A DNA stretch of 64,000 nucleotides, taken from positions 62,001-126,000 of the forward strand of contig JADJLP010000002.1 of assembly GCA_016710065.1 (NCBI GenBank), read 5' to 3'. The DNA is from Candidatus Ideonella esbjergensis. GTDB lineage: Bacteria > Pseudomonadota > Gammaproteobacteria > Burkholderiales > Burkholderiaceae_C. Made by a program: the position numbers and the translations under genes. Under the pieces are notes generated by a model. The model was not told where the DNA came from. It made no database searches and saw only the letters and a list, made by a program, of their open reading frames with translations. Below are positions 25,678 through 34,800 of the stretch, piece by piece (position 1 is the first letter of the stretch; the number at the start of each line of letters is the position of its first letter).

Positions 25678-27001
25678 TATCCGCGCCAGGAAGGACAACG
25701 GACTGTTGTTCTTCGACTTTCGGATCCGTGGTCAGCGCTGTCGCGAACAAACGCTGCTCGCTGACAATCCGGCCAATCGAAAGCGCATGGAAAAAGTCCT
25801 TGCCAAGATCGAGTCCGAGATCGAGAGCGGCACATTCGACTATGCAGCCACCTTTCCGAACGGCAAGCTGGCCTGCAGTCAAGCTGGCTCGAACGCTTCG
25901 GAGTCCGTTGTATCCACGTTCCCAGTCGCTGCGGTGGCGGTAGAGGCGGCGGTTGCCGCCGCTCCTGGGACGCCCACCTTCCGCACCTTCGTCACCACCT
26001 GGCTCTCTGAGCACAAAGTGGAATGGCGCCGCTCACACATCAAGGTGCTGGAGTCGACGCTGGAGGGCCACCTGCAGCCCTATTTCGGCGACAAGGCCGT
26101 CGGCACCATCACCAAGTCCGACGTGCTGACCTTCCGGTCCAAGCTCGCCGACAAGCCCGGCCGCATCGGAGACAAGCTCAGCGCCAAGCGCGTCAACAAC
26201 GTCATGGCCGTGCTGAGGCAGATCCTTGACGATGCTGCAGACCGCCACAACTTCGTGACGCCCTGCGCCAAGGTGAAGCCACTCAAGGTCCGCAAGAGCG
26301 ATGTTCAGCCGTTCTCGCTTGACCAGGTGCAGAACCTGCTGGTTGTGGTGCGCGCGGACTGGCGCGACTACTTCACCATCCGCTTCTTCACCGGCGTGCG
26401 CACCGGCGAAGCGCATGGCCTCAAGTGGAAGTACGTCGACTTCGAGCGCCGGATCATCCTGATCCGCGAGACCTTTGTGCTGGGCGAGGACGAGTACACC
26501 AAGACCGACAGCTCGCAGCGCGACATCCAGATGTCGCAGCCCGTGTTCGACGCCTTGAAGCGCCAGCAAGAGGCCACTGGCAAGCTCAGCGAATACGTCT
26601 TCTGCAACCGCGAAGGCCACCCGATCGACAACAAGAACTTCAGCGACCGGGTCTGGTATCCGCTGCTGCGGCACCTTGGTCTGGCAAAGCGTCGTCCCTA
26701 CCAGATGCGGCACACAGCCGCGACGCTGTGGCTGGCATCAGGCGAGGCGCCCGAATGGGTGGCACGCCAGCTCGGGCACGCCAGCACCCAGATGCTGTTC
26801 TCTGTCTACAGCCGCTTCGTCCCGAACATGACCCGCCAGGACGGATCGGCCATCGACCGCCTGCTGGCCACGCGCTTCGCCACCGGCGACGCGGGCAGCG
26901 GCGCGCAGCCGCCGCCCCGGGATGCCGGCAAGACCGCAGCCAACGAGCCGCACGGCCCCGACGCCCAGGCTCCGCCGACCTGGTTCGCCAAACGGGCCTG
27001 A
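25670..27001 (+). CDS. Tyrosine recombinase / phage-type integrase
   Basis: A 443-residue integrase starting MGSIRARKDNGLLFFDFRIRG, an Arm DNA-binding type N-terminus. A core-binding domain (about 115-220) follows an Ala/Val-rich linker. The catalytic domain has the first arginine in TGVRTGEAHGLKW, the second in YQMRHTAATLW, GHAS, and the nucleophile tyrosine in FSVYSRF. A proline-rich tail of about 50 residues ends the protein. It probably mobilises the defence island to its left. I could not find a duplicated tRNA 3' end as an attachment site. Confidence 0.92.
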   Translation: MGSIRARKDNGLLFFDFRIRGQRCREQTLLADNPANRKRMEKVLAKIESEIESGTFDYAATFPNGKLACSQAGSNASESVVSTFPVAAVAVEAAVAAAPGTPTFRTFVTTWLSEHKVEWRRSHIKVLESTLEGHLQPYFGDKAVGTITKSDVLTFRSKLADKPGRIGDKLSAKRVNNVMAVLRQILDDAADRHNFVTPCAKVKPLKVRKSDVQPFSLDQVQNLLVVVRADWRDYFTIRFFTGVRTGEAHGLKWKYVDFERRIILIRETFVLGEDEYTKTDSSQRDIQMSQPVFDALKRQQEATGKLSEYVFCNREGHPIDNKNFSDRVWYPLLRHLGLAKRRPYQMRHTAATLWLASGEAPEWVARQLGHASTQMLFSVYSRFVPNMTRQDGSAIDRLLATRFATGDAGSGAQPPPRDAGKTAANEPHGPDAQAPPTWFAKRA

Positions 27002-27301
27002 TGCCCTGACCCGCTGACCCCGGTCAGCCACCCAATGCACTTTCGTGAATGCCCCGGCAGCCAGGGCAGGGCCGAACTCCGCCCTGAGTTGCCCGACAGG
27101 AGATCCCTGTGTCCAAGACGCCCGCACCCGTTTCCACCGGTCCCATCGTGCCGCACTGTGCTCAAGGCCCGCCCGTCGGCTGCTGAACCCGCTTAGTTCC
27201 GTCCCCTCATTCGGCAAATTGGCATGGCCGGCGCATCACGCGCGGCCCTGCTGGGCGAACTCACGCCCGTTACAGGCACAGCCCACACCACTGGAGTTCA
27301 C
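27002..27301. other. 300-bp stretch after the integrase, no recognised gene
   Basis: No credible coding frame was found. If the integrase sits at the end of its element, the attachment junction should be here, but I see no repeat of the tRNA-fMet 3' end and no obvious core sequence. Confidence 0.45.
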
Positions 27302-27673
27302 ATGCAACTGCTCTCTGATCCATCTTCCCTGCCGGCACCGGCGTCAGTCCACGCAACGGCTCCCCTGCGCTCCCCCATCTTGTGGCTGCAGATCACGCTG
27401 TCCGGCCGCTTCAGTGCCGAACAGGTTCGGCACTGGCACCAGCGCCTGCACGCCCACCTCGGCCTGCTGGGCCTGGTGGCCGCCATTTCCCCACAGCGCA
27501 TCGCCATCCGGCGCATGGGCGGGGCCGTGAGCCCCTTCGACCGCGGCATGGTGATCGGCTGGCTCATCGCCCAGCCCGAAGTCGTGCTCGTGCGCATCGA
27601 CCGCCATGCCGCCGGTCACAACGGCGCCGGTCACCACGCCACCCAACTGACCCAGGAGGTGAACCATGGCTGA
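27302..27673 (+). CDS. Small protein of unknown function, first of a tandem pair
   Basis: A 123-residue protein, start ATG 27302 after GGAG. It begins with a Pro/Ala/Ser-rich stretch. The core reads LQITLSGRFSAEQVRHWHQRLHAHLGL and later MVIGWLIAQPEVVLVRIDR. The next gene overlaps by 8 bp and has the same pattern (two-helix unit, then WLIxxPxV and a strand), so the two look like diverged paralogues. I do not recognise the family. Confidence 0.6.
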   Translation: MQLLSDPSSLPAPASVHATAPLRSPILWLQITLSGRFSAEQVRHWHQRLHAHLGLLGLVAAISPQRIAIRRMGGAVSPFDRGMVIGWLIAQPEVVLVRIDRHAAGHNGAGHHATQLTQEVNHG

Positions 27674-28088
27674 CACCACTGAAACCTTCCAGGGCTTCAC
27701 GCTCTGGGTGACCCCGCGCCCCGGCCTCACGGAAACCGAACAGGCCGCGTACCTGCGCCGCCTGGAGGACTACATCCATGGCCAGGACATCTTCATGCGC
27801 GGCGACCACCTGCGTGGCGTGCTCTGGTCGCCCGAACGCAGCATGACCGCAGAAGACCAGGTCACCCTGATCAATTGGCTGATCGACGACCCGGCGGTAA
27901 GCATGTTCAGCCTGAGCCTGCTGAACGACACCGTGGACGACTACGCCCTGCGCGAGGAGGGCTACCTGGACGTCCAGCCCTGGGACCTGGGCCTGATCGG
28001 CCTGACCGTGGTCTACCGCATGGGCCGCGTCGATGCAAAGACCTACCTGCAGATCCTGGGCGGCTTCGTGCGCCCGGCTCCCCACTGA
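27666..28088 (+). CDS. Small protein of unknown function, second of a tandem pair
   Basis: A 140-residue acidic protein with GGAGGTG ahead of the ATG. FTLWVTPRPGLTETEQAAYLRRLEDYI, VLWSPERSMTAEDQVTLINWLIDDPAV and MFSLSLLNDTVDDYALREEGY are its main elements. No signal peptide or membrane helix is seen. It overlaps its upstream partner and is followed 11 nt later by a third gene, so an operon of three is likely. Confidence 0.65.
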   Translation: MADTTETFQGFTLWVTPRPGLTETEQAAYLRRLEDYIHGQDIFMRGDHLRGVLWSPERSMTAEDQVTLINWLIDDPAVSMFSLSLLNDTVDDYALREEGYLDVQPWDLGLIGLTVVYRMGRVDAKTYLQILGGFVRPAPH

Positions 28089-28098
28089 AAGGACTCCC

Positions 28099-28674
28099 AT
28101 GAAACCCTTCCACACCATGGCCCCATCCGGCGCGTCCGCGGTGGCGGGCGCCCTGCGCCGGACCGAGGGCATCGCCGTCTGGCGTGGCTGCCCGCCCAAC
28201 AGGGCAGGGCGGGTGCGCCTGCCGGGCAGCTGGCACCAGCCGGCAACACAACCAGCAGAGCCTAAGGCTCAAACCTCGGCGGCGATCGAGCCGCGCGAAG
28301 TCTCGCCACAGGACGTCTGGTGGCGGCTGGAGGATCTGTGGCTGCGCCTGGCCCGGCACTGCACTGTGCGGGTGGAGCAGGACGGCGACAACCACAGCCT
28401 CGTGGTCGGGGGCTTTCGCCACGCCCAAGGGGGCGAGTTCGACGAGTTGCGCTCGGCCGTGTTCGACGACGCCAGCTACCACTGGAACCTGGGGGGCGAA
28501 CACGGCGCCTTGGTGGCGCTCATAGCCTACCGGGGCGACGACCTGTTCTTCATGCTGACCCCGACCGCCAGAATGGCGACCTGGCCCGACGGCACCGAAG
28601 TGGCAGCCATGGTCCAGGGCTTCCTGTCCAGCCTGCGGTTGAGGCAGAGCGCAACATGGTGGGCCGCAGCGTGA
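28099..28674 (+). CDS. Hypothetical protein, third gene of the small operon
   Basis: A 191-residue protein with the ATG at 28099 after GGACTCCC. The first 60 residues are low-complexity; the C-terminal part is a compact alpha/beta unit (VSPQDVWWRLEDLWLRLARHCTVRVEQDGDNHSLVVGGFRHAQGG split over about 70-110, then ALIAYRGDDLFFMLTPTARM). I do not recognise it. It shares the operon with the tandem pair. Confidence 0.6.
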   Translation: MKPFHTMAPSGASAVAGALRRTEGIAVWRGCPPNRAGRVRLPGSWHQPATQPAEPKAQTSAAIEPREVSPQDVWWRLEDLWLRLARHCTVRVEQDGDNHSLVVGGFRHAQGGEFDELRSAVFDDASYHWNLGGEHGALVALIAYRGDDLFFMLTPTARMATWPDGTEVAAMVQGFLSSLRLRQSATWWAAA

Positions 28675-28689
28675 GCCGGGCCCAGACGT

Positions 28690-29001
28690 TCAGCGCGACA
28701 CCCGGCCCCGGGAGGAGCGGACCGGTGCGCGCACCGGCGCACGGGCTGGCGCCTTGGCTTCGACCGGCAAGGCGAACAGGTCGGTCACCGAAACCCCCAG
28801 GCTGTCGGCCAGCGCATGAATCATGGTGAGCGTCGGGTTGGCCTTGCCGGTCTCGATGCGGCTCATGTAGGTGCGGAACAGCCCGCAGCGCTCGGCCAGG
28901 TCCTCTTGCGTCATGCCCACGGCCAGGCGCAGTTCGCGGATTCGGTCGCCAAAGGCGCGCTGGGGAGAGGTGGCCACCAGCGCACTGTGGCCAAAGTACA
29001 C
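28690..29001 (-). CDS. XRE-family transcriptional regulator
   Basis: A 103-residue Cro/C1-type DNA-binding protein: RIRELRLAVGMTQEDLAERC, then LFRTYMSRIETGKANPTL and LADSLGVSVTDLF form the five-helix domain. A basic Pro/Ala/Arg tail (APARAPVRAPVR) follows. It converges on the three-gene operon and diverges from the lipoprotein gene. Two ATTCATACA direct repeats 16 bp apart (29004 and 29020) lie immediately upstream of its start and may be its operator. Confidence 0.85.
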   Translation of the reverse strand: MYFGHSALVATSPQRAFGDRIRELRLAVGMTQEDLAERCGLFRTYMSRIETGKANPTLTMIHALADSLGVSVTDLFALPVEAKAPARAPVRAPVRSSRGRVSR

Positions 29002-29003
29002 TC

Positions 29004-29028
29004 ATTCATACACACACTGATTCATACA
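29004..29028. promoter_or_regulatory. Direct repeat ATTCATACA, possible operator
   Basis: ATTCATACA occurs at 29004-29012 and 29020-29028, just upstream of the XRE gene start and 49 nt before the divergent lipoprotein gene. The 16-bp spacing and position suit a regulator-binding site, but nothing else supports it. Confidence 0.4.
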
Positions 29029-29076
29029 TCAGAGGCCCCGGGACATCGGGTCTCTGGTTCATCCGAAGGAGGCTCC

Positions 29077-29685
29077 ATGTCCAAGTCATTCATCCTCATT
29101 TCTGCTCTGGCGTCTGTGGTTCTGACCGGTTGCGGCAGCACGACGCCGACCCGCGAGACCGCCCAGGGCTATGCGATCTACGACGTCAAGGGCGACCTCC
29201 CGCCGGCCAAGGCGGCCGAGGCGGTCAAGCTGGCGCTGCAGAAGAACATGAGCGGTGTGCAGCTCAGCCATGGGCTGCCACCGTCACCCTTGCCGGCCAA
29301 GGCCGGCCGGTTCCAACTGGCCTCGCCGTTCAAGGCCAATGCCGGCCTGATGGCGCTGGCCATGAGCGGGGGCCAGAACGTCCAGGTGCCGACCTGCGAG
29401 GGTGCGATCCTGACCGCCAATGGGCGCGACAGCTCCTTTGCCCAGTACGGCGAGGCGACCACGTTCTTCGCCTGCCTGATGCCTTACCAGGGCGGCTATG
29501 GGCTCAATGTCTACACCACCTTCAGCAAGGCCTCGGGGGGCTTCAGCGCCGCCGTGCTGGGGGCCACGCTGGCGCGCACGGTGGTGGGGGATTCGAGCAA
29601 GTTCATTCCGCGCACCATCAATGACATGGTTGAAGGGCTGAAGGCCGGAGGAGCCACGGTGACGCTGGTGGAGGCCTATCCCTGA
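29077..29685 (+). CDS. Putative lipoprotein, unknown function
   Basis: A 202-residue protein with AAGGAGG before the ATG. The N-terminus MSKSFILISALASVVLTGCGS has a lipobox (LTGC), so it should be lipidated and face the periplasm. The rest is a small alpha/beta fold with ATTFFACLMPYQGGYGLNVYTTFSK near residues 127-150. No named family is recognised. Confidence 0.8.
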   Translation: MSKSFILISALASVVLTGCGSTTPTRETAQGYAIYDVKGDLPPAKAAEAVKLALQKNMSGVQLSHGLPPSPLPAKAGRFQLASPFKANAGLMALAMSGGQNVQVPTCEGAILTANGRDSSFAQYGEATTFFACLMPYQGGYGLNVYTTFSKASGGFSAAVLGATLARTVVGDSSKFIPRTINDMVEGLKAGGATVTLVEAYP

Positions 29686-29768
29686 GACGGGGCGGCGGGT
29701 CGGTGGGCTGGGCCTGGCTCGGCGCCACTGGCCCGGCTTGAGCGGCAAGACCTTGGGGGGAACTCGAA

Positions 29769-30167
29769 GTGAGAGAGTTTGACATCCGCGCTCAGGGACG
29801 GCGCTGGAGCGCCGAGGAGATGTGGCGCCACGACGAGCTGCCCGGACGCCTGGACTTGATTCGCGGTCAGCTTTGTCTGGACGAGGCTCAGCGGCTGTTG
29901 CTGCTGGGCGCGCTGCTGGAGCATGTGGGTACCTCGCGTGCCGTGCACTTGGGCCCGCTCGAAGCCTGGGTGAGCGCGATCGAGGAGCGCAAGGAGGATG
30001 AGGCCTGGGAGAAGATGCCCGCCGTGGGCGCGGAGCAGTTCTGGAAGGCCTCGGCGTGGCGGATGCCGTTCAAGAAGCTCTTGGCGATGAAGCAAGACCT
30101 TCGATTGTTCCGCCAGGCAAGGGGGCGCGCCATGGTCAAACGCCGGCCACGCGAACGCTCGCCTTGA
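29769..30167 (+). CDS. Hypothetical cytoplasmic protein
   Basis: A 132-residue protein starting at GTG 29769. It begins MREFDIRAQGRRWSAEEMWRH and includes LDLIRGQLCLDEAQRLLLLGALLEHVGT, suggesting a compact helical protein. The C-terminus is strongly basic (ARGRAMVKRRPRERSP). I do not recognise the family. The ribosome site is weak, so the exact start is uncertain. Confidence 0.55.
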   Translation: MREFDIRAQGRRWSAEEMWRHDELPGRLDLIRGQLCLDEAQRLLLLGALLEHVGTSRAVHLGPLEAWVSAIEERKEDEAWEKMPAVGAEQFWKASAWRMPFKKLLAMKQDLRLFRQARGRAMVKRRPRERSP

Positions 30168-30263
30168 ACGATTGATCCTGTCGCCCTGCCAAGTCGCAAG
30201 CACAGCGCACACGCCGGCGGGCACCAAGTCGGTCTATTTACCAAGTACCAAGGAGGACTTATC

Positions 30264-30923
30264 TTGAACGAACTGCATTTGCTTCCGAAGAATCTGGCAT
30301 CCACTCGGCTTGGAACGGCTGCCTGCCTGGCCGCCGTCCTGATATTGGCCGGGTGTGGTGGTGGCGGAGGTGCCGACCCCGCGACCGGTGGCCAGACCGA
30401 TGGCACAGCAGGATCGGGTGGAACCTCAGGTTCCGGCCAGGCCGCCCAGCCGGCGGCATGCACGTCGACGGCTCTGGCTGATGTCTGGCTGGACAAGCGC
30501 GTGGGCTGTCTGAGCGAGGGTGCTGTCATGATCGACATCTCTTCATCGGCGACCGGCACCACGTTGTCTCAGTACTCGTTCGTCATCAACCAGATGGTCT
30601 ATGACAACGCCTTCAACAACGTGCTGGGAAGCTCCAAAGGTCGTCACTACGCCCGCATTCTTTGCGTCAAGAATGCGCCCAATGGCCTGACCGATTCCTT
30701 CAACCGTCTGTCCTTGGCGACCGATTTGCTGATCGCGTTTCGCAAAGCAGCCCCGACCGCTGCAGGCTCCAGCACGATGAGGGTGGAAGGTGGCAACCAG
30801 GCCGGCTGGGTCGAAGAAGCCTGCGATGTGGCCAAGCATCCCATCATCGTGGACTTCGCCACCCGCAAGATCGTCGCTGTCACCCCGGCAGCAATTGCGG
30901 CGGTCAGCATCTTTGACCTTTGA
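30264..30923 (+). CDS. Putative secreted lipoprotein
   Basis: A 219-residue protein with a TTG start after a strong AAGGAGG site. The signal region ends in a lipobox (LILAGC), followed by a Gly/Ser/Thr-rich linker to about residue 60, which suggests a surface-tethered domain. Four cysteines (CTSTAL, VGCLSE, ILCVKN, EEACDV) could form disulfides. The function is unknown. The gene ends right where an antisense transposase remnant begins. Confidence 0.75.
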   Translation: MNELHLLPKNLASTRLGTAACLAAVLILAGCGGGGGADPATGGQTDGTAGSGGTSGSGQAAQPAACTSTALADVWLDKRVGCLSEGAVMIDISSSATGTTLSQYSFVINQMVYDNAFNNVLGSSKGRHYARILCVKNAPNGLTDSFNRLSLATDLLIAFRKAAPTAAGSSTMRVEGGNQAGWVEEACDVAKHPIIVDFATRKIVAVTPAAIAAVSIFDL

Positions 30924-30924
30924 G

Positions 30925-31085
30925 GCGCCCGAAATGCCGCCGACCTCGTTGCGGTGCTTGTACATCGCGCGGTCGTACTCCCAGGGCTCGATGCGAGTCC
31001 TTGGTGTCGGCACGACGGGGATGAAGCCCAGGGCGAGCGAGAGCTGGTCTGTCTTGTTGTCTTCGCAGGCACGATCCACGACCAA
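30925..31085 (-). pseudogene. IS5-family transposase remnant
   Basis: About 54 residues of minus-strand reading match the C-terminal DDE region of IS5-type transposases: VVDRACEDNKTDQLSLALGFIPVVP, then EPWEYDRAMYKHRNEV. The conserved RLFRRLK that should follow is corrupted, and there is no N-terminal part, so this is a scar of an old insertion. Confidence 0.75.
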
Positions 31086-31132
31086 TTGCGGCTGCCGATT
31101 CGGGGGCGTCCAGGCGGCTTAGCAGCGCACGG

Positions 31133-31298
31133 CTGTTGCTGCCGATGCCGGAGTGTGCCGCGGTGCCGACCTTCGACTGCGCCACGTGAACGGCCTTGGC
31201 GCCCGACAGACATGCGGGTTAGAGGGCGGCCAGTGTGGTTCACGGGGGCACCGGCAGAAGTCCCCAAAGTGGCTCACTCCGGCATCCGCGCCATCACC
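31133..31298. repeat. 166-bp repeat, copy A
   Basis: Nearly identical to 36784-36949 (about four substitutions). It begins CTGTTGCTGCCGATGCC and ends GCCATCACC. Near its ends it has a perfect 12-bp inverted repeat, GATGCCGGAGTG (31144-31155) and CACTCCGGCATC (31275-31286), giving it the shape of a miniature mobile element or an insertion-sequence end. In copy B the left part is the end of a coding frame. Confidence 0.8.
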
Positions 31299-31323
31299 CA
31301 ATGTCCGCCAGCTTGCACAGACC

Positions 31324-31775
31324 TCAGTCGATCTTGTCGGTGACGATGCGCTTGCTTTCGGTGGCCGCCTTGGCGATCTTGGTCTGCAGTGGTCGCTCGG
31401 CATCTGCCAGATGACCCGCGCTCTGCTTGAACAGTTCCTGCTCAAACGTGGTCGGCCGAGTTGGCAGCCGACGCTTCATTGAGCCAGCGGTTCCGAGGCT
31501 CACGATGCAAGCAGCCTGCTCGTCGGAAGCCGATCCCATCAGTCTGGTCATTCGGGCGGATGCCAAGGCCTCGCCGCTGGTCAACCCCGCGCCAACCTTC
31601 AGAGCTGCGACGCCCAACATCAGATTCTGCAGGGCGGCGCCCAGCGAGACCCATTTGTCCATCTCTGGGAAGCCCGCCTCGCCATTGGAGTGCCGCACCA
31701 CGGCCATCATCAGGAGCAGAGCGCGGGGCGCCTTTTCCCGTGCCCAGGCATCTGTTGCATGCCTGTAGGCGGCTG
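31324..31775 (-). pseudogene. C-terminal remnant of a nitroreductase-family gene
   Basis: The minus-strand frame reads AREKAPRALLLMMAVVRHSNG, then PEMDKWVSLGAALQNLMLGVAALKVGAGL, as in the C-terminal half of FMN-dependent nitroreductases. The N-terminal FMN-binding part is missing, with an in-frame stop just upstream, so the gene is broken. It lies between the 166-bp repeat and the GGDEF-EAL gene. Confidence 0.65.
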
Positions 31776-31886
31776 GTCAATGGCCAGTACTGAGTTGTCC
31801 AGGACGTGGACGACCATCAGCACGGTCGACGCGACCAGCGCACCGCAAGCCCCGGTCATCAGTCCAGCGCCATGGCATGGCGCGGC

Positions 31887-34800
31887 CTATGCGGACAGGA
31901 AGCGGCGCTCAAACTCATCTGGGGCCAGCGCCTCAGCGAAACAATATCCCTGGGCAAAGTCGCAACCCATGCCTCTGAGCAGATCACGCTGATCGGCGCC
32001 TTCAACCCCCTCCGCGACCACCTTCAGGCCGAGCTTGTGGGCCATCACCACGATGGCCTCGCACATGGCGAAGTCGCTGCTGTCCACGGCCAGATTGCAG
32101 ACAAACGATTTGTCGATCTTGAGATAGTTGATGTCCAGGTGCCGCAGGTAGGACATGGCCGAGTACCCGGTTCCGAAGTCGTCAATGGCCACTTCGACAC
32201 CTGCGGCACGCAGCGCCCGAAGCTCCTCGACCACCCTGGGCGACTGGTCTAGCAGCACGCCTTCGGTGATCTCCAGCACCAGCGCGTCACCCATGAGCCG
32301 GGCGTCTTCCAGCATACTGCGCCACGGCAGCTGGCGGGCGCCAGACTGAAGTTGCACTGGCGAGAGGTTCACGCTCACCTGGAAGCTCGGGTCGCAGTGG
32401 GCCCGCCAGCGCTGGGCTTGCCGGGTAGCCTGAGCCAGCACCCAAAGTCCTATGTCGTGTATCAGCCCGGACTCTTCGGCCAGGCCGATGAACTCCGACG
32501 GACCCACCGGGCCGCGCGTGGGATGCGTCCAGCGCAGGAGCGCCTCGGCCTTGTGAATGCCGCCGCTGCACAGATCCACAATGGGTTGGTAGTGAAGCTC
32601 GAACTGGTTCAGCGCCAGGGCTCCACGCAAATCGCTCATCAAGTGCAGGCGGTGCTGAGCGGCATCCTGCATGGCGCGAGTGAAATAGCTGAAGCGGTTG
32701 CGGCCCGCCCCCTTCGAGACATACATGGCCTGGTCGGCGTTCTTCAGCAGCTCATCCTGGGTGACCGCGTCGTCGGGGTAGATGGTGATGCCTATGCTCA
32801 CCGACACGAAGGCCTGCTGAGCGCCCAGCATGAAGGGCTGGGCGAGTGCCACCAGGATGTCGTTGGCAATGCGGTCCACGCCGCCGGTGTCGGTCTGGTC
32901 CGACAAGATGACCGTGAACTCGTCACCGCCAACCCGGGCCACCGTGTCGGATTCGCGCATGCAGGCCGCGATTCGACGCGCCGCCTCGGCCAGCAGCACG
33001 TCGCCCTCGTTGTGACCCAGCACGTCATTGATCTCCTTGAAGTGGTCCAGGTCAAGGAACATCAGCGCTAGCTTGAGCCCACCACGGTGCGCCTTCTTCA
33101 GTTCCTGGGCCAGCCTGTCCAGGAACATGCGTCGATTCGGCAGGCCGGTGAGGGCGTCGAAGTTGGCTTGGGTCCAGACCAGCTCTTCGGAGCGCTTCTT
33201 CTCGGTGATGTCAGAGAACAGCGCAACGCGCCGGTGCACGCTGCCGTCGTCCAGGTAGAGCGTGTTGATCGTCAGCCATTCAGCGAACAGCTCGCCGTTC
33301 TTGCGCCGGTTCCAGACTTCGCCCTGCCACTTCCCCGTGGCATGGATCCGCTCCCACATGCTGCGGTAGAAATCCTGGTTCTGTTGACCGGACGCCAGCA
33401 GCTTCGGGTCCTTGCCCGCCACCTCCTCGAACGAGTAGCCGGTCATGTTGGTGAAGGCGGGGTTGACGGCAACGATGCGGTTGCCGGCATCGCACAGCAG
33501 CAGCGCCTCGCTGCTGTTGGCCAGCACCATGGCAGAGACCTGCAGGTTTTCGCGTATCTCCCGCTCCGCAGTCACCTCACGGGCCGCGCCGACCACCCCG
33601 ATGATCTCGCCACGTTCACTGACCAGGGGCGCCTTTCGGGTGTCGAAGTAGCGCAGCTGACCTTGGACATTGCCAGACTCCTCAAACCGCGAAGCCAGGC
33701 CCCGCTGCAGCGTGAGGTCGTCACTGTCCTGGCTCCCTTCGCCATAGGTGAACCAATGGGGGTCGTCGGCGTGGCGGGTCTGCTCGCGCAGGTAGAAGTA
33801 ACGGTCGGTCTTGCCCACCGGCTCGTCGGTGTCGCTGGCCATCAGGAGCTGCTCGCACATGGCCTTGTTGGCGAACAGGAAGTTCCGGTTCAGGCCCTTG
33901 GCCCAGATCAGGTCGGGCACGTTGTCGGCCACCATCCTGAGCAGCGTGTACAACGATTGGGCGCGCTGCTCGCTTTCGCGCACGGCCCCTTCCGAGCGCT
34001 TGCGATCCGTGATGTCCACGATGGCGCCGATCAGGCCCGAGACCTGCCCGGCCTCATCCAGGAAGCAAGCCTTGTGGAAGACCACGTCGTGAACGGCGCC
34101 CGTGGCGTCCTCGACTTCTGATTCGTACACCTCGAAGCCACCGCGCTGCATGAGATGCATGTCGCGCTCACGCTCTGCCTTCGATGGGTCGTCATGACCG
34201 CAGGCCTGGACGCTCTCGCCCCCCGGCACCAAGCGTTGGCGCCCCATGAACTGCTCGTAGGCAAGGTTGGCCCCCAGATCGCGGCCGCGCCTGTCCCGGT
34301 AGAAGATCGGAATGGGAATGGCCGCCATCAAAGCCGTCTGAAACCGGTTGCCCTCCTCAAGACGGCGGTTCAGATCCTTGATGGTGGTGACATTGGTTGA
34401 AATGCCGCAAAGTGCATAGATGCTGCCGTCATCCTTGCGCAGCGGCAGCTTGGTGGACAGGTAGGCGATGTTCTGCCCGGTCTGCCGAAGCTGGTTCTGC
34501 TCTTCGGTGCAGAGCTTCTCGCCAGTATCGAAGACCAGCCGGTCATTCGCCTGGATCGCCTGGGCCGTCTGCCTGTCGAAGAACTGGGCGTCGGTTTGCC
34601 CGATGACGGCCTGCGGGCTGGTCTGCCACAACTCACAGGTGGCGCGATTGGCGAACAGATAGCGGCCTTCGGCGTCCTTGAGGTAGATGCAGGCGTCCAC
34701 GTTGTCCAGGATGGCCCGCAGCTTCTGCTCGCTGTCGGCCAGCGCACTTTGCGACCTGGCCTGCTCGGTCACATCCCTGAAGCACCAGATGCGGCCGTAC

